Source: Devosia sp. SL43
GTDB taxonomy: Bacteria; Pseudomonadota; Alphaproteobacteria; Rhizobiales; Devosiaceae
Direction: 5' to 3'
Length of the DNA stretch: 64,000 nt
Assembly (NCBI RefSeq): GCF_021729885.1
Contig: NZ_CP063401.1
Coordinates: 1,736,001 to 1,800,000, forward strand
Shown here: positions 36,759 through 45,541 of the stretch, piece after piece
Layout: every line of letters begins with the position of its first letter
Position numbering within the stretch: position 1 is the stretch's first letter
The notes under the pieces: generated by a model
The model's input: only the letters and a program-made list of their open reading frames with translations
Databases searched by the model: none
What the model was told of the DNA's origin: nothing
Program-made: the position numbers and the translations under genes

Positions 36759-37555
36759 CTGGACTTGCCTTTGCGGATCAGGGCCGCCGCCGCCATGAGC
36801 AGCAAGGTCAGCACGACGAAGAGGGCGGAAGCAGCCGCGACCACGGGTGTCAAATCCTGCCGCAGCGTGGACCAGACGCGCACGGGCAGCGTCTGAAGCG
36901 TGGGTGACGCCATGAATATGGACAGCACCACCTCATCCCAGGAAATAAGGAACGAGAAAATCGCGGCCGAAAACAATCCATGACTGATGGCCGGCATCGT
37001 GACGCGGAACCGCGCCTCCCAGGGGGAAGCGCCACAGAGCACGGCAGCGTCCTCAATGGCAGGGTCAAATGTCTCGAGCGCACCCGAAATGGTAATGATC
37101 GCAAAGGGCAGCGCAACGATCACATGGGCAATGACGAAGCCGATGAAGGTGCCGCTCAGACCCACACGCAGGAAGGCGGCATAGAGTGCTACCCCGATGA
37201 TGGCCACGGGCAGCACCATAGGCGTCAGGAAGAAGGCGCGCAGGATCGAGCGGCCGGGAAATGTGCCGCGGACCAGCGCGAGAGACGCCAGGAAACCAAG
37301 AACGACCGAAATGATGGTGACCACCACGCCGATGCGGGCGGAGGTGAAGGCGGCCTCCAGCCAGCGCGGATCGGACAGCAGTTCCTGGTACCACTGGAGT
37401 GTCCAGCCCGGCGGTGGAAAGATCAACCAGCGCGAGTTGCCGAAGGACAGGGCGACGATAAAGACGATGGGTAGCAGCAGAAACAGCGCGGTCAGCAGGC
37501 AGATGCCGAGCAGCAGCCACTTCCAACTGCCCAGCTTGTGAAAATCGAGCAGCAT
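36755..37555 (-). CDS. ABC transporter permease (PotC type)
   Basis: This 266-residue inner-membrane protein has six predicted hydrophobic segments (the first at about residues 15-36) and the EAA-type loop EDAAVLCGASPWEARFRVTMP. I chose ATG 37555, which overlaps the upstream TAA by one base; the longer open frame before it lies over the upstream permease and is not coding. It pairs with the permease at 37555-38394. Confidence 0.9.
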   Translation of the reverse strand: MLLDFHKLGSWKWLLLGICLLTALFLLLPIVFIVALSFGNSRWLIFPPPGWTLQWYQELLSDPRWLEAAFTSARIGVVVTIISVVLGFLASLALVRGTFPGRSILRAFFLTPMVLPVAIIGVALYAAFLRVGLSGTFIGFVIAHVIVALPFAIITISGALETFDPAIEDAAVLCGASPWEARFRVTMPAISHGLFSAAIFSFLISWDEVVLSIFMASPTLQTLPVRVWSTLRQDLTPVVAAASALFVVLTLLLMAAAALIRKGKSR

Positions 37556-38394
37556 TAGCGGCTCCCCACCGGTTCGAAGAGGCGCAATTGCACGGCGTAG
37601 AGGGCCAGCGTGACCACCAAGAGCACGAAGGCAGCGGCCCCGCCCATGCCCCAGTTCACCAGGCTCTGCACCTGCTGCACGATGAGCTCGGCCACCATCA
37701 TGTTGGCGGTGCCTCCTAGCAAAGCGGGGGTGACGAAGTAGCCAAGCGACATGACGAAGACCATAAGCGCTCCGGATGCGATGCCGGACATCGCCAGTGG
37801 CAGCAGCACACGGGTAAGTGCCTGCCAGCGGGTCGCGCCGCACAGGCTGGCGGCTTGGAGCGTCATCGGGTCGATCTTGCGAATGACACCGTAGAGCGGC
37901 AGGACCATGAATGGGATCATGATGTAGACCATGCCGATGGTCACGCCAACGAGGCTGTTGGTCAGTTGCAGCGGCTGCTCGATGACGCCGAGCGCCTGGA
38001 GGATGCGGTTCACCACCCCGGTCTGCTGCAGCATGACCATCCACGCATAGGTCCGTGCCAGAAGGTTGGTCCACATCGACAGGATGATGATGCCGAACAG
38101 GATGGCGGCGAGGGGTTTCGGCATGATGGCCAGGGCCCAGGACACCGGGAAGGCAATAAGCACCGTGATGATCGTTACGAGCCCGGCCACCATGAACGTG
38201 TTGAAGAAGATGCGTAGATAGGTCGTGCTGCCCAGGAGCGTCGCATAATTTTGCATCCCCAGGACAGGCTCGGTGACCGAGCGAGCGAGCAGCAGGGCAA
38301 CCGGCACCACAAAGAAGGCGACCAGCAACACTGTGGCCGGCATCGCAAAGCCAAGACCCGAACGGCGCGACGAGACCACGGCAGCACCAAGCAT
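37555..38394 (-). CDS. ABC transporter permease (PotB type)
   Basis: This 279-residue integral membrane protein has hydrophobic segments starting near residue 14 and the ATPase-contact loop LQAASLCGATRWQALTRVLLP. It follows the binding-protein gene after a 60-base gap that holds a strong hairpin. Confidence 0.9.
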   Translation of the reverse strand: MLGAAVVSSRRSGLGFAMPATVLLVAFFVVPVALLLARSVTEPVLGMQNYATLLGSTTYLRIFFNTFMVAGLVTIITVLIAFPVSWALAIMPKPLAAILFGIIILSMWTNLLARTYAWMVMLQQTGVVNRILQALGVIEQPLQLTNSLVGVTIGMVYIMIPFMVLPLYGVIRKIDPMTLQAASLCGATRWQALTRVLLPLAMSGIASGALMVFVMSLGYFVTPALLGGTANMMVAELIVQQVQSLVNWGMGGAAAFVLLVVTLALYAVQLRLFEPVGSR

Positions 38395-38420
38395 GTTAGG
38401 GTCCTCCCCAAAAGCGCATT

Positions 38421-38448
38421 GGCAACCCCGACCGTGGCCGGGGTTGCC
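38421..38448 (-). other. Intercistronic hairpin between binding-protein and permease genes
   Basis: GGCAACCCCG (38421-38430) pairs perfectly with CGGGGTTGCC (38439-38448) around an 8-base loop. There is no T-run on the minus strand. It is placed like the hairpin at 6785-6811 and probably raises binding-protein mRNA levels over permease mRNA. Confidence 0.6.
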
Positions 38449-38454
38449 CGGATC

Positions 38455-39465
38455 TTATTGAGCCTGCCAAGCGTACCAGCGATTGCCGATCTCGTCCCGG
38501 TTCGTGGCCCAGTAGGCAAGATCCGCATTCACTTGCTCGGCCGTCTGCGCATCGGGGAGCGTCGCCCGGACGGCGGCATCCATCAAGTCGGCCGAATCCA
38601 GATTGATCGGGGCGTAGCCCGAAGCTGCCGCGAACGCCGCCTGCCCCTCTGGGCTGGTTGCTTCAGCGATGAACTTCATCGCAGCGTCCTTGTTGGTCGT
38701 ACCCTTGGGGACGACGAGCGCGTCGGCGGCAGTGACATTCTGCTGCCAGCTGATGCCCACATCCACACCCGACATTTCGAGCGCTGCGAGGCGTCCGTTC
38801 CAGAAGAAGCCGATAGGGGCCTCGCCCGAGGCAAGCAACTGCTGGGACTGGGCGCCGCCGTCCCACCAGATGATTTCAGATTTGATCGTGTCGAGCTTGG
38901 CAAAGGCCCTGTCGAGATCAAGCGGATAGAGCTGGTCGGGTGCGACGCCATCGGCCAGCAACGCTGCCTCGATCACGCCGGGCGCAGCCCACTTGTAGAA
39001 GGTGCGTTTGCCGGGAAATTTTGTGGTGTCGAAGAGATCGGCCAGAGTGGCGGGCTGGTCGCCGGTGAAATTGGCCGGGTTCCAACCCAGCACGAAAGAG
39101 TAGTAGAACGAGCCCACCGCGTAGTCGGAGACGAACCGCGGATCGAGCCGGGACTTATCGATGATGGTGAAATCCAGCGGTTCCAGCAGCCCTTGCTCGG
39201 CGGCCTGCAGGGCATAGTCGTACTCGACATCGACCACATCCCACACCACCGACCCAGCCTCGACCATGGCTTTGATCTTGCCATAGTCGGTGGGGCCGTC
39301 CTGGGCCACCACGGTGCCGGTTGCATCGCTGAACGGCTTGGCCCAGAAGGCGCTTTGCGCATCCTGGGTGGTTCCGCCCCATGACGTGAAAACAATCGTC
39401 TGCGCTTGGGCGGCCGAAACCGCCAGCGTACCCGCGAAAGCCAAGCCGAGCAGTAAACGTTTCAT
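38455..39465 (-). CDS. Periplasmic substrate-binding protein (PotD/PotF type)
   Basis: This 336-residue protein has a signal peptide ending AAQA (residue 21). The mature start TIVFTSWGGTTQDAQSAF is typical of polyamine/amine-type binding proteins. AAAGGAG lies 6 bases before ATG 39465. It would bind the imported nitrogenous substrate of this operon. The ligand is unknown; polyamines, amino acid derivatives and opines are all handled by relatives. Confidence 0.88.
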   Translation of the reverse strand: MKRLLLGLAFAGTLAVSAAQAQTIVFTSWGGTTQDAQSAFWAKPFSDATGTVVAQDGPTDYGKIKAMVEAGSVVWDVVDVEYDYALQAAEQGLLEPLDFTIIDKSRLDPRFVSDYAVGSFYYSFVLGWNPANFTGDQPATLADLFDTTKFPGKRTFYKWAAPGVIEAALLADGVAPDQLYPLDLDRAFAKLDTIKSEIIWWDGGAQSQQLLASGEAPIGFFWNGRLAALEMSGVDVGISWQQNVTAADALVVPKGTTNKDAAMKFIAEATSPEGQAAFAAASGYAPINLDSADLMDAAVRATLPDAQTAEQVNADLAYWATNRDEIGNRWYAWQAQ

Positions 39466-39488
39466 AGTCGTCTCCTTTGCATTGTCCC

Positions 39489-40955
39489 TCAGCGCATGAC
39501 GAACGGGTCCGGGATCGGACTGTCCGAGGTGCGCAGCCACACGGTTTTCACCGTCGTGTAGTCGAGTGCCGCTGCCAGGCCGCCTTCCCGGCCGAAACCT
39601 GACAGACCGTGTCCGCCGAAGGGCGCCATCGGCGAAACGGCACGATAGGTATTGACCCAGACAACACCGGCGCGAATGCCGCGGATCATGCGGTGGGCGC
39701 GGGTGAGGTTCTGCGTGAAGACGCCCGACGCCAGCCCGTATCGGGTCTCATTGGCCAGCGTCAGCGCGTGCTCCTCATCCTTGAAGCCAAGGACCGAGAG
39801 GACGGGCCCGAAGAGCTCTTCGGTCAAGCAAGGTGCTTGTGGCGCATCCGAGCAATCGAGAATGGTGGGAGGATAGAACTGTCCCGTGTCAGCGTCCGGC
39901 GTGCCGCCAGCGATCAGGCGAGCGCCGCAAGCCAGGGACTCCGCGACGACCCGGACAATGCGATCTCGCTGCCGCGCGGTGCAGAGCGGACCGACTTCGG
40001 TGGCCATGTCGTCGGGCGCGCCCATACGCACGGCTTCCGCCTTCTGCTTGAGCCGGGCGAGCAAGACGGCCTTGACGCTCTCCTCGACGAGCAGGCGCGA
40101 GCCGGCGACGCAGCTTTGCCCAGTGGCCGCAAAGATAGCCGCCACCTGCGCGTTTGCTGCACTTTCCAGATCGGCGTCCGCAAAGACGATAAAAGGCGAC
40201 TTGCCGCCCAGTTCGAGCGAGGTTCGCGCCAGGTTTTCCGCCGAACCGCGCACCACGTGGCGGGCAGTCTCGACCCCGCCGGTAAAGGCGATATGGGCGA
40301 CCTTGGGATGGGTGGTCAGCACCTGACCGCAGGTTGCTCCGAAGCCGGTAATGATGTTGACCACACCAGGCGGAAAGCCTGCCTCATGGACGAGTCGGGC
40401 GAATTCGAGCAGCGGAGCCGGGCCATCCTCGGAGGCCTTGACCACCAGGGTGCAACCGGCCGCCAGGGCGGGCCCGATCTTGACAGCCGACAGGAACAAC
40501 TGGCTGTTCCAGGGCACGATGGCGGCGACCACGCCCACCGGCTCGCGGCGCAGCCACACCTCCATGTCCGGCTTGTCGATCGGCAGGTGAGCCCCTTCGA
40601 TCTTGTCGGCGAGACCGGCATAGTAGCGGTAGTAGTCGGCGACATAGGCGATCTGGGCGGAGGTTTCGCGGATGATCTTGCCGGTATCGCGCGTTTCGAT
40701 TTGGGCGAGGCGGGGGGCCGCCTGCTGCACGAGATCTGCCAACCGCATCAGTAGCTTGCCACGGGCGGTGGCCGTGAGTCCGGCCCATTCCGGCGCCAGG
40801 AATGCACGATGGGCGGCCTCAACGGCGCGCTCGACATCGGCGGCGCGGGCCTCGGGCATCATCGCCCAGGGCTTGCCCGTGGCGGGGTCGATGCTTTCAA
40901 AGCTCGCCGCCCCGGGTTCGAACTTGCCATCGATATAGAGCTGAAAGCGGTCCAT
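39489..40955 (-). CDS. NAD(P)-dependent aldehyde dehydrogenase
   Basis: This 488-residue enzyme has AIVPWNSQLFLSAVKIGPAL, the Glu in TSLELGGKSPF, the catalytic Cys in FAATGQSCVAGSR and MAPFGGHGLSGFGREGG. It is distinct in sequence from the second aldehyde dehydrogenase of the same operon (34226-35665), so two different aldehydes may be handled. It lies between the luciferase-like monooxygenase and the binding protein. Confidence 0.88.
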   Translation of the reverse strand: MDRFQLYIDGKFEPGAASFESIDPATGKPWAMMPEARAADVERAVEAAHRAFLAPEWAGLTATARGKLLMRLADLVQQAAPRLAQIETRDTGKIIRETSAQIAYVADYYRYYAGLADKIEGAHLPIDKPDMEVWLRREPVGVVAAIVPWNSQLFLSAVKIGPALAAGCTLVVKASEDGPAPLLEFARLVHEAGFPPGVVNIITGFGATCGQVLTTHPKVAHIAFTGGVETARHVVRGSAENLARTSLELGGKSPFIVFADADLESAANAQVAAIFAATGQSCVAGSRLLVEESVKAVLLARLKQKAEAVRMGAPDDMATEVGPLCTARQRDRIVRVVAESLACGARLIAGGTPDADTGQFYPPTILDCSDAPQAPCLTEELFGPVLSVLGFKDEEHALTLANETRYGLASGVFTQNLTRAHRMIRGIRAGVVWVNTYRAVSPMAPFGGHGLSGFGREGGLAAALDYTTVKTVWLRTSDSPIPDPFVMR

Positions 40956-40962
40956 CTGATCC

Positions 40963-42000
40963 TCAGGCGAATGCCGGCATGACATCGCGGATGAAACGCT
41001 CGAGCGAGGCGCGCTTGCGCTCAAAGCTCATGCCGCTGTCGATCCAGAACGAGAACTGATCATAGCCCATTGCCGCATAGGATCTGATCCTGTCGATCAC
41101 CTCGGGCGCCTCACCGACGATCTGGTTCTGGCGCATCGCCTGCGGCGAGTAGAACGGGTGGGCCGCGATCTCCTCAGGCGTCAGGGCTTCAATGAGCCCC
41201 ATGGAAATGGGCCGCTCATTTTTGAACCAGGCGCCGAAATAGTTGTAGAAGGTGTTCAGTTCCTCGGCGCCACGCTGCGCATCGGCCTCGTTGTCGGCCA
41301 CGTAGGTATGGCGCAGCACCATGATCTGGGGACGCGGCTGCTCGGGAAATTTGGCGCAGGCCGCGTTGAAGCGATCCATCAGGCTCTGCACTTCCTCGTC
41401 GCCGAAATGGAGCGGCGTCACCTGCACGTTGCAGCCGTTGGCAACCGCGAAATCATGGCTGTTGGGGTCGCGTGCCGCCAGCCAGATCGGCGGGTGCGGC
41501 TGCTGCAGCGGCATCGGCGAAGAGGTCGTCTTGGGAAAGCTCCAGAACTCGCCCTCATGGGTATAGTCGCCCTGCCAGAGTTTTTTGACCGCGGGGATCA
41601 GCTCGCGCATGCGTTGCCCGGCGCCCCAGGCGTCCAGCCCCGGGACGAGCCGCTCGTATTCGAAGCCGTAGGCGCCACGAGCGATGCCAAGGTCGAGCCG
41701 CCCGTCCATGATGATGTCGGCCATTGCCGCTTCGCCGGCCAGGGCAATGGGGTGCCAGAAGGGGGCAACCACCGTGCCGGTCCCTAGCCGCACCCGCGAG
41801 GTGCGGCGCGCTATGTCGACCAGATTGAGCAGCGGGTTGGGCGCAATGGTGAAGTTCATGCCGTGGTGTTCGCCGGTCCAGATGGCGTGCATGCCGCCCT
41901 CGTCGGCCATGCGGCACAGTTCGATCATTTCTTCATAGAGCTGTTTCTGGTCGTCGCTGGCCGAAACGCGCTCCATATGGACAAAGAGCGAGAACTTCAT
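40963..42000 (-). CDS. LLM-class flavin-dependent monooxygenase (luciferase-like)
   Basis: This 345-residue protein has the luciferase-like TIM-barrel markers MADEGGMHAIWTGEHHGMN, VRLGTGTVVAPFWHPIALA and GRLDLGIARGAYGFEYERL. Such enzymes use reduced FMN supplied by a separate reductase to oxygenate a substrate. The gene upstream (4-base ATGA overlap) encodes exactly such a reductase as part of a fusion protein. It is probably the first chemical step of the pathway, for example ring opening or N- or C-hydroxylation of an imported compound. Confidence 0.88.
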   Translation of the reverse strand: MKFSLFVHMERVSASDDQKQLYEEMIELCRMADEGGMHAIWTGEHHGMNFTIAPNPLLNLVDIARRTSRVRLGTGTVVAPFWHPIALAGEAAMADIIMDGRLDLGIARGAYGFEYERLVPGLDAWGAGQRMRELIPAVKKLWQGDYTHEGEFWSFPKTTSSPMPLQQPHPPIWLAARDPNSHDFAVANGCNVQVTPLHFGDEEVQSLMDRFNAACAKFPEQPRPQIMVLRHTYVADNEADAQRGAEELNTFYNYFGAWFKNERPISMGLIEALTPEEIAAHPFYSPQAMRQNQIVGEAPEVIDRIRSYAAMGYDQFSFWIDSGMSFERKRASLERFIRDVMPAFA

Positions 42001-43712
42001 GGCGCTAGCCTTTCCGCGACAGGCGTCACGCGCCCCTGCTCGTGATTGCCGAAATAGACGCCGTAATTGCCCATGCGGGACTCCTCGGCCAGACGCTGCA
42101 ACATGACGCGGATGGCCGGATCGGCGACACGGGACATGCTTTCCACCGTGAGATCGACCAGCATGCCATGGGCAGGAAGGCCGCTGGCTGTCGGGCAACG
42201 GAAGGCGATGTGCTGGGAGCCGCGCTCGACATTGTCGTAGACGGCGTAGATGGAGCCCGGCTCGGCCTGGAGGCCGGTTTGCCCGATCAGCTTTTCAAGC
42301 GATGCCTGAACGCCCGCCCGCTCGACGCGCATCGATGGCAGCGTCAGCGCCCCGGTGCCATCGTCGATCAACAGAACCTGTCCAGGCGCCTCCAGGATTG
42401 CCGAAATCACGACGTCGGGCCCGGTTGGCAATTTCACCGCAGTTTGCGCGGGGGTGACGTACGCGCCGCGGTAATAGCCAAGGCCAGGCGCCTGAGTAAC
42501 GTCAAAGTCGACGATCTGCCCGATGAGAATGGTGTGGTCACCCGCACTCACCACCTGGTGCATGTCACAGTCGAACCAGGCCGAGGTTCCAGCGATCACC
42601 GGCGATCCGGCGGGACCGTTTTCCCAGGCGAGACCAGCGAAACGATCTTCCACCGGCTTGGCAAAGGTTGCCGAGACAGCCTTCTGGTCCTCGGCCAGGA
42701 TGTTGACGGCAAAGCCGAGTGCACCGACGAAGGCGGCATGGCTGCGCGAGGTATTGGCGATGGACACCAGCAACAATGGCGGGTCCATCGATACCGAGGA
42801 AAACGAGTTGGCGGTAAAGCCCAGCGGCTTACCATCAGGCCCGTTGGTCGTGACCACGGTCACGCCGGTCATGAAGCAGCCGAAAGCATCGCGGAGGGCA
42901 CGGGGCGTCCGGCCGGTGACGGGGGGAGCCTGGCGCATGTTCAACCACTCGCTGAGTTTGGCGTTGACCAGGTCTGGCGCGGTCAGCGCGACCATATGAC
43001 GGTGCCCGGGAATGACCGCCGCCACCCCCGATTGTACGGCATTTGCTATGGCTTGACTCATGTCCGGCGACGAGTTGGCGTCGTCTTCCCCGGTCAGTAT
43101 CAGCGCCGGACAGGCGATTGCGCCCAGCCGGCCGACATAGGCCGTGTCGCCTTCGGCAAAGGCCCGATAAGCGGTCGCATAGCTCTGGCGGTCCATGCCG
43201 CCAAGCCAGCCGGCGACCCGCTTGCGGAATGGCCCGTCCTCATCGCCGAACCAACGCGCGATCGGTCCGTTGATACCGTTTTCGCCCCGCGCAATTTCGT
43301 CGGCACGCGCCAACACCGACTGGCGCAAGGCCGCCCCGCGTTGGTAAACGGCGCTGAGCAGCGCCACCCGACGGGTCAGGTCGGGACGTGCTATTGCAAG
43401 CCCCGCTGCAATAAGTGCGCCCATCGAGTGCCCGGCCACATTGACCGGCCCAAGGGCAAGCGCCTCGACGACGCTGGCGCCCCAGTCGACGTAATCCTCA
43501 AGGCGCGCCGTCGGCGCGAGCGGGTCGCTGCCGCCGTGGCCGGGCATGTCAATGGCGATCACGTGGTGATGGTCCGAAAGTGCCGCAATCTGCGGCTCCC
43601 AGACTTCGGCCCGCAGCCCGACACCATGGATGAGAACCAGCGGCTCTCCGGCCCCTGCCTCGAGCAGCCGGACCTTGCGACCGTCAGATAGCAGCAGGAT
43701 TCGCGACGTCAT
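41997..43712 (-). CDS. Fusion of alpha/beta hydrolase, flavin reductase and Nudix-like C-terminal domain
   Basis: This 571-residue protein has three parts. Residues 1-260 are an alpha/beta hydrolase with LVLIHGVGLRAEVW, nucleophile Ser96 in VAGHSMGALIA, Asp near 210 (LTGEDD) and His near 237-239 (PGHRHMV). Residues 270-425 are an FMN reductase (flavin reductase-like domain) with MTGVTVVTTNGPDGKPLGFTA and FSSVSMDPPLLLVSI. Residues 433-571 look like a Nudix fold (ILEAPGQVLLIDDGTGALTLP, SLEKLIGQTGL) without the catalytic Nudix box. The reductase would supply FMNH2 to the luciferase-like monooxygenase encoded next, and the hydrolase would process its product. The start at 43712 overlaps the upstream gene by 29 bases. 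Confidence 0.85.
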   Translation of the reverse strand: MTSRILLLSDGRKVRLLEAGAGEPLVLIHGVGLRAEVWEPQIAALSDHHHVIAIDMPGHGGSDPLAPTARLEDYVDWGASVVEALALGPVNVAGHSMGALIAAGLAIARPDLTRRVALLSAVYQRGAALRQSVLARADEIARGENGINGPIARWFGDEDGPFRKRVAGWLGGMDRQSYATAYRAFAEGDTAYVGRLGAIACPALILTGEDDANSSPDMSQAIANAVQSGVAAVIPGHRHMVALTAPDLVNAKLSEWLNMRQAPPVTGRTPRALRDAFGCFMTGVTVVTTNGPDGKPLGFTANSFSSVSMDPPLLLVSIANTSRSHAAFVGALGFAVNILAEDQKAVSATFAKPVEDRFAGLAWENGPAGSPVIAGTSAWFDCDMHQVVSAGDHTILIGQIVDFDVTQAPGLGYYRGAYVTPAQTAVKLPTGPDVVISAILEAPGQVLLIDDGTGALTLPSMRVERAGVQASLEKLIGQTGLQAEPGSIYAVYDNVERGSQHIAFRCPTASGLPAHGMLVDLTVESMSRVADPAIRVMLQRLAEESRMGNYGVYFGNHEQGRVTPVAERLAP

Positions 43713-44286
43713 GGCCCAAATCCTTGAGATCCTGATAGCGATCGCCAATCCGATGGTGGGGTCGGCCGCCAATGGACGCACCCAGGGCCACGACGATCTC
43801 GTCGGCGGACGGAGCATCGGGAATGGCAAACTGAATGGTGAGGTAGTGCGAGCGCCGACCTTCGTCGACCTTGTCCATCAGCGGGATCATAATGGGGCAA
43901 TTGGCAGGCCCGCGGGTATTGGTGAAAGCCAGATAGGTCTTGGCGCCGACCGCTTCCCGATAGTGGTTGCCGAAGCGGAGGGTGTGAATGAGCGCCGAAG
44001 CATGCTCGATCTCGCCATCAAGGCCGACCACGGCCGCCTTGCCATAGCCCTCGACGGCTGCGCCGCCACCGGCCGCATCGCAGATCATCTGGGTCAGAAG
44101 GGCTCCCAGCTCGGGCGCCACATCGTGAATTTCCGGCTTGAGATCGGCAACGAAATCACGCCCTGCCCAGGGATTTGTCACGACCGCGGCCGCCGCGATC
44201 AGCTTGAGTGGACGGGCAGCGGGACGTCTGCCTTCAACAAGTGTCGTCTCAATGGAAAGAAACGTCTTTCGAATTTGCGCAGCCAC
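43684..44286 (-). CDS. AA_synth (amino acid synthesis, DUF1185) family protein
   Basis: This 200-residue protein matches the AA_synth family pattern (KTFLSIETTLVEG, PWAGRDF, AVEGYGKAAVVG, GGRPHHRIGD). The family name comes from early associations and no clear enzyme activity is established. I chose GTG 44286 because GAGGAG lies 6 bases upstream. It is the first gene of the operon and is divergent from the GntR regulator. It overlaps the downstream hydrolase-reductase fusion by 29 bases, so it is likely part of the same pathway. Confidence 0.8.
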   Translation of the reverse strand: MAAQIRKTFLSIETTLVEGRRPAARPLKLIAAAAVVTNPWAGRDFVADLKPEIHDVAPELGALLTQMICDAAGGGAAVEGYGKAAVVGLDGEIEHASALIHTLRFGNHYREAVGAKTYLAFTNTRGPANCPIMIPLMDKVDEGRRSHYLTIQFAIPDAPSADEIVVALGASIGGRPHHRIGDRYQDLKDLGHDVANPAAI

Positions 44287-44316
44287 AGCATGCTCCTCAG
44301 AAGCGTTGCTGTAAGT

Positions 44317-44326
44317 TGGTATACCA
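44317..44326. promoter_or_regulatory. Probable GntR operator
   Basis: TGGTATACCA is a perfect palindrome in the 95-base gap between the divergent operon starts at 44286 and 44382. It resembles FadR/VanR-group (FCD) operator cores. Confidence 0.5.
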
Positions 44327-44381
44327 TAAGACGGAATGTCAAGGCATTGCGTTGCTAACCTCACCCAATTATGGTGCCGGT

Positions 44382-45077
44382 ATGATCATCATGCCGAATC
44401 TCAAGATCGAGTCTTTCCCGCAAACTCTGCGTGAAATCTGCGTAGACCGGCTCCGCCGGGCTATCATTTCGGGTTACTTCGCACCCGGTGAGCGGTTGGT
44501 AGAGCGAGCCCTTTGCGAGCAGCTGGATGTGTCGCGCTCGGTAGTCCGGGAGGCGATCCGATATCTCGAGGCAGAGGGCTTGGTGGTCCTCCTGCCCCGC
44601 AGCGGGCCAATGGTTGCCCGGCTCGACTGGGAGCAGGCCCGGCAAATCTATGATATTCGATTGCTGCTTGAGGCGGAGGCTGCCGCTGACTGCGCCCGCA
44701 AGGCCGATGCGGCAGCCAAGGCCGCCCTGAGTCAGGCGCTGACCGCCCTCGAGGCCGCCAGCCAGGCCCCTGAGCCTGATCGGTTGTATGACGCGTCCAC
44801 CCACTTCTATCAGGTCATTTTCGAGGTCGCAGGACACGACGTTGCCTGGGAAATCGTGCAGCGGCTCAATGGCCGCATCTCCCGCCTACGGGCGCTGACA
44901 TTGGCGACGACCGACCGGCATGTGTCGGGTCCAGCGCGGATGGCGCGCATCGCCGGCGCCATTGCTGCAAATGACCCTGCGGCGGCTGCGACTGCGGTTC
45001 GGGAGCATCTTGCGGAGGCGGCTGAAATCGCGCATCGCCTGCTGGAAAAGCCAAATGGCGCGGCGGGCACAGCCTGA
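44382..45077 (+). CDS. GntR family regulator with FCD domain
   Basis: This protein of about 231 residues has the N-terminal winged helix ([39 protein letters not shown]) and the helical FCD effector domain ([16 protein letters not shown]). ATG 44391 is an alternative start. It is divergent from the monooxygenase operon with a palindrome between them, and probably represses that operon until its substrate or a pathway acid binds. The next gene overlaps its stop codon. Confidence 0.88.
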   Translation: MIIMPNLKIESFPQTLREICVDRLRRAIISGYFAPGERLVERALCEQLDVSRSVVREAIRYLEAEGLVVLLPRSGPMVARLDWEQARQIYDIRLLLEAEAAADCARKADAAAKAALSQALTALEAASQAPEPDRLYDASTHFYQVIFEVAGHDVAWEIVQRLNGRISRLRALTLATTDRHVSGPARMARIAGAIAANDPAAAATAVREHLAEAAEIAHRLLEKPNGAAGTA

Positions 45078-45370
45078 TGGCCGCCTACTGGATAGCGCAT
45101 GTCACGGTCACCGACCCTGACGCCTATGCCGGCTATCAAGCACTCGCCCCCAAAGCCTTCGCCCAGTTCGGGGCACGCTTTCTGGCGCGGGGTGGCACGG
45201 CGGAGACTTTGGAAGGCCCGGCCTTTGCACGTCATGTGGTGATCGAGTTTCCAGATCTTGCGGCGGCGCGGGCTTGCTACGAGTCCGACGCGTATAGCGC
45301 AGCCCGCGCCAAACGAGCGGGGGCCGCGAACGTTCACATCGTCATCGTCGACGGCGTCAAGCTTGGCTGA
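45077..45370 (+). CDS. DUF1330 family protein
   Basis: This 97-residue protein has the DUF1330 pattern ([45 protein letters not shown]), a dimeric ferredoxin-like alpha/beta fold. It starts on the ATGA overlap with the GntR gene, so the two are co-translated. Its role is unknown; related small alpha/beta-barrel proteins often assist or catalyse steps in oxidative catabolism. Confidence 0.82.
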   Translation: MAAYWIAHVTVTDPDAYAGYQALAPKAFAQFGARFLARGGTAETLEGPAFARHVVIEFPDLAAARACYESDAYSAARAKRAGAANVHIVIVDGVKLG

Positions 45371-45541
45371 GGGCCTGCCACCGATGGAGGTACAGGACAT
45401 CGGCGATGGCCGGCCGGTAGCGCGATACGCGGCGGTCACCGTATTGGCCATTAACATGGCAATGGTCATCGGACCGACGTCGCCAGGCACTGGCGCAATG
45501 ACAGCGCCCATGGACGTATTTCGAACAGTGGGTGAAAGGTC

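Noticed and set aside
42042-43691. 549-residue open frame on the plus strand
   Set aside because: It lies entirely antisense to the hydrolase-reductase fusion and has no recognisable domain; long antisense frames are common in high-GC DNA.
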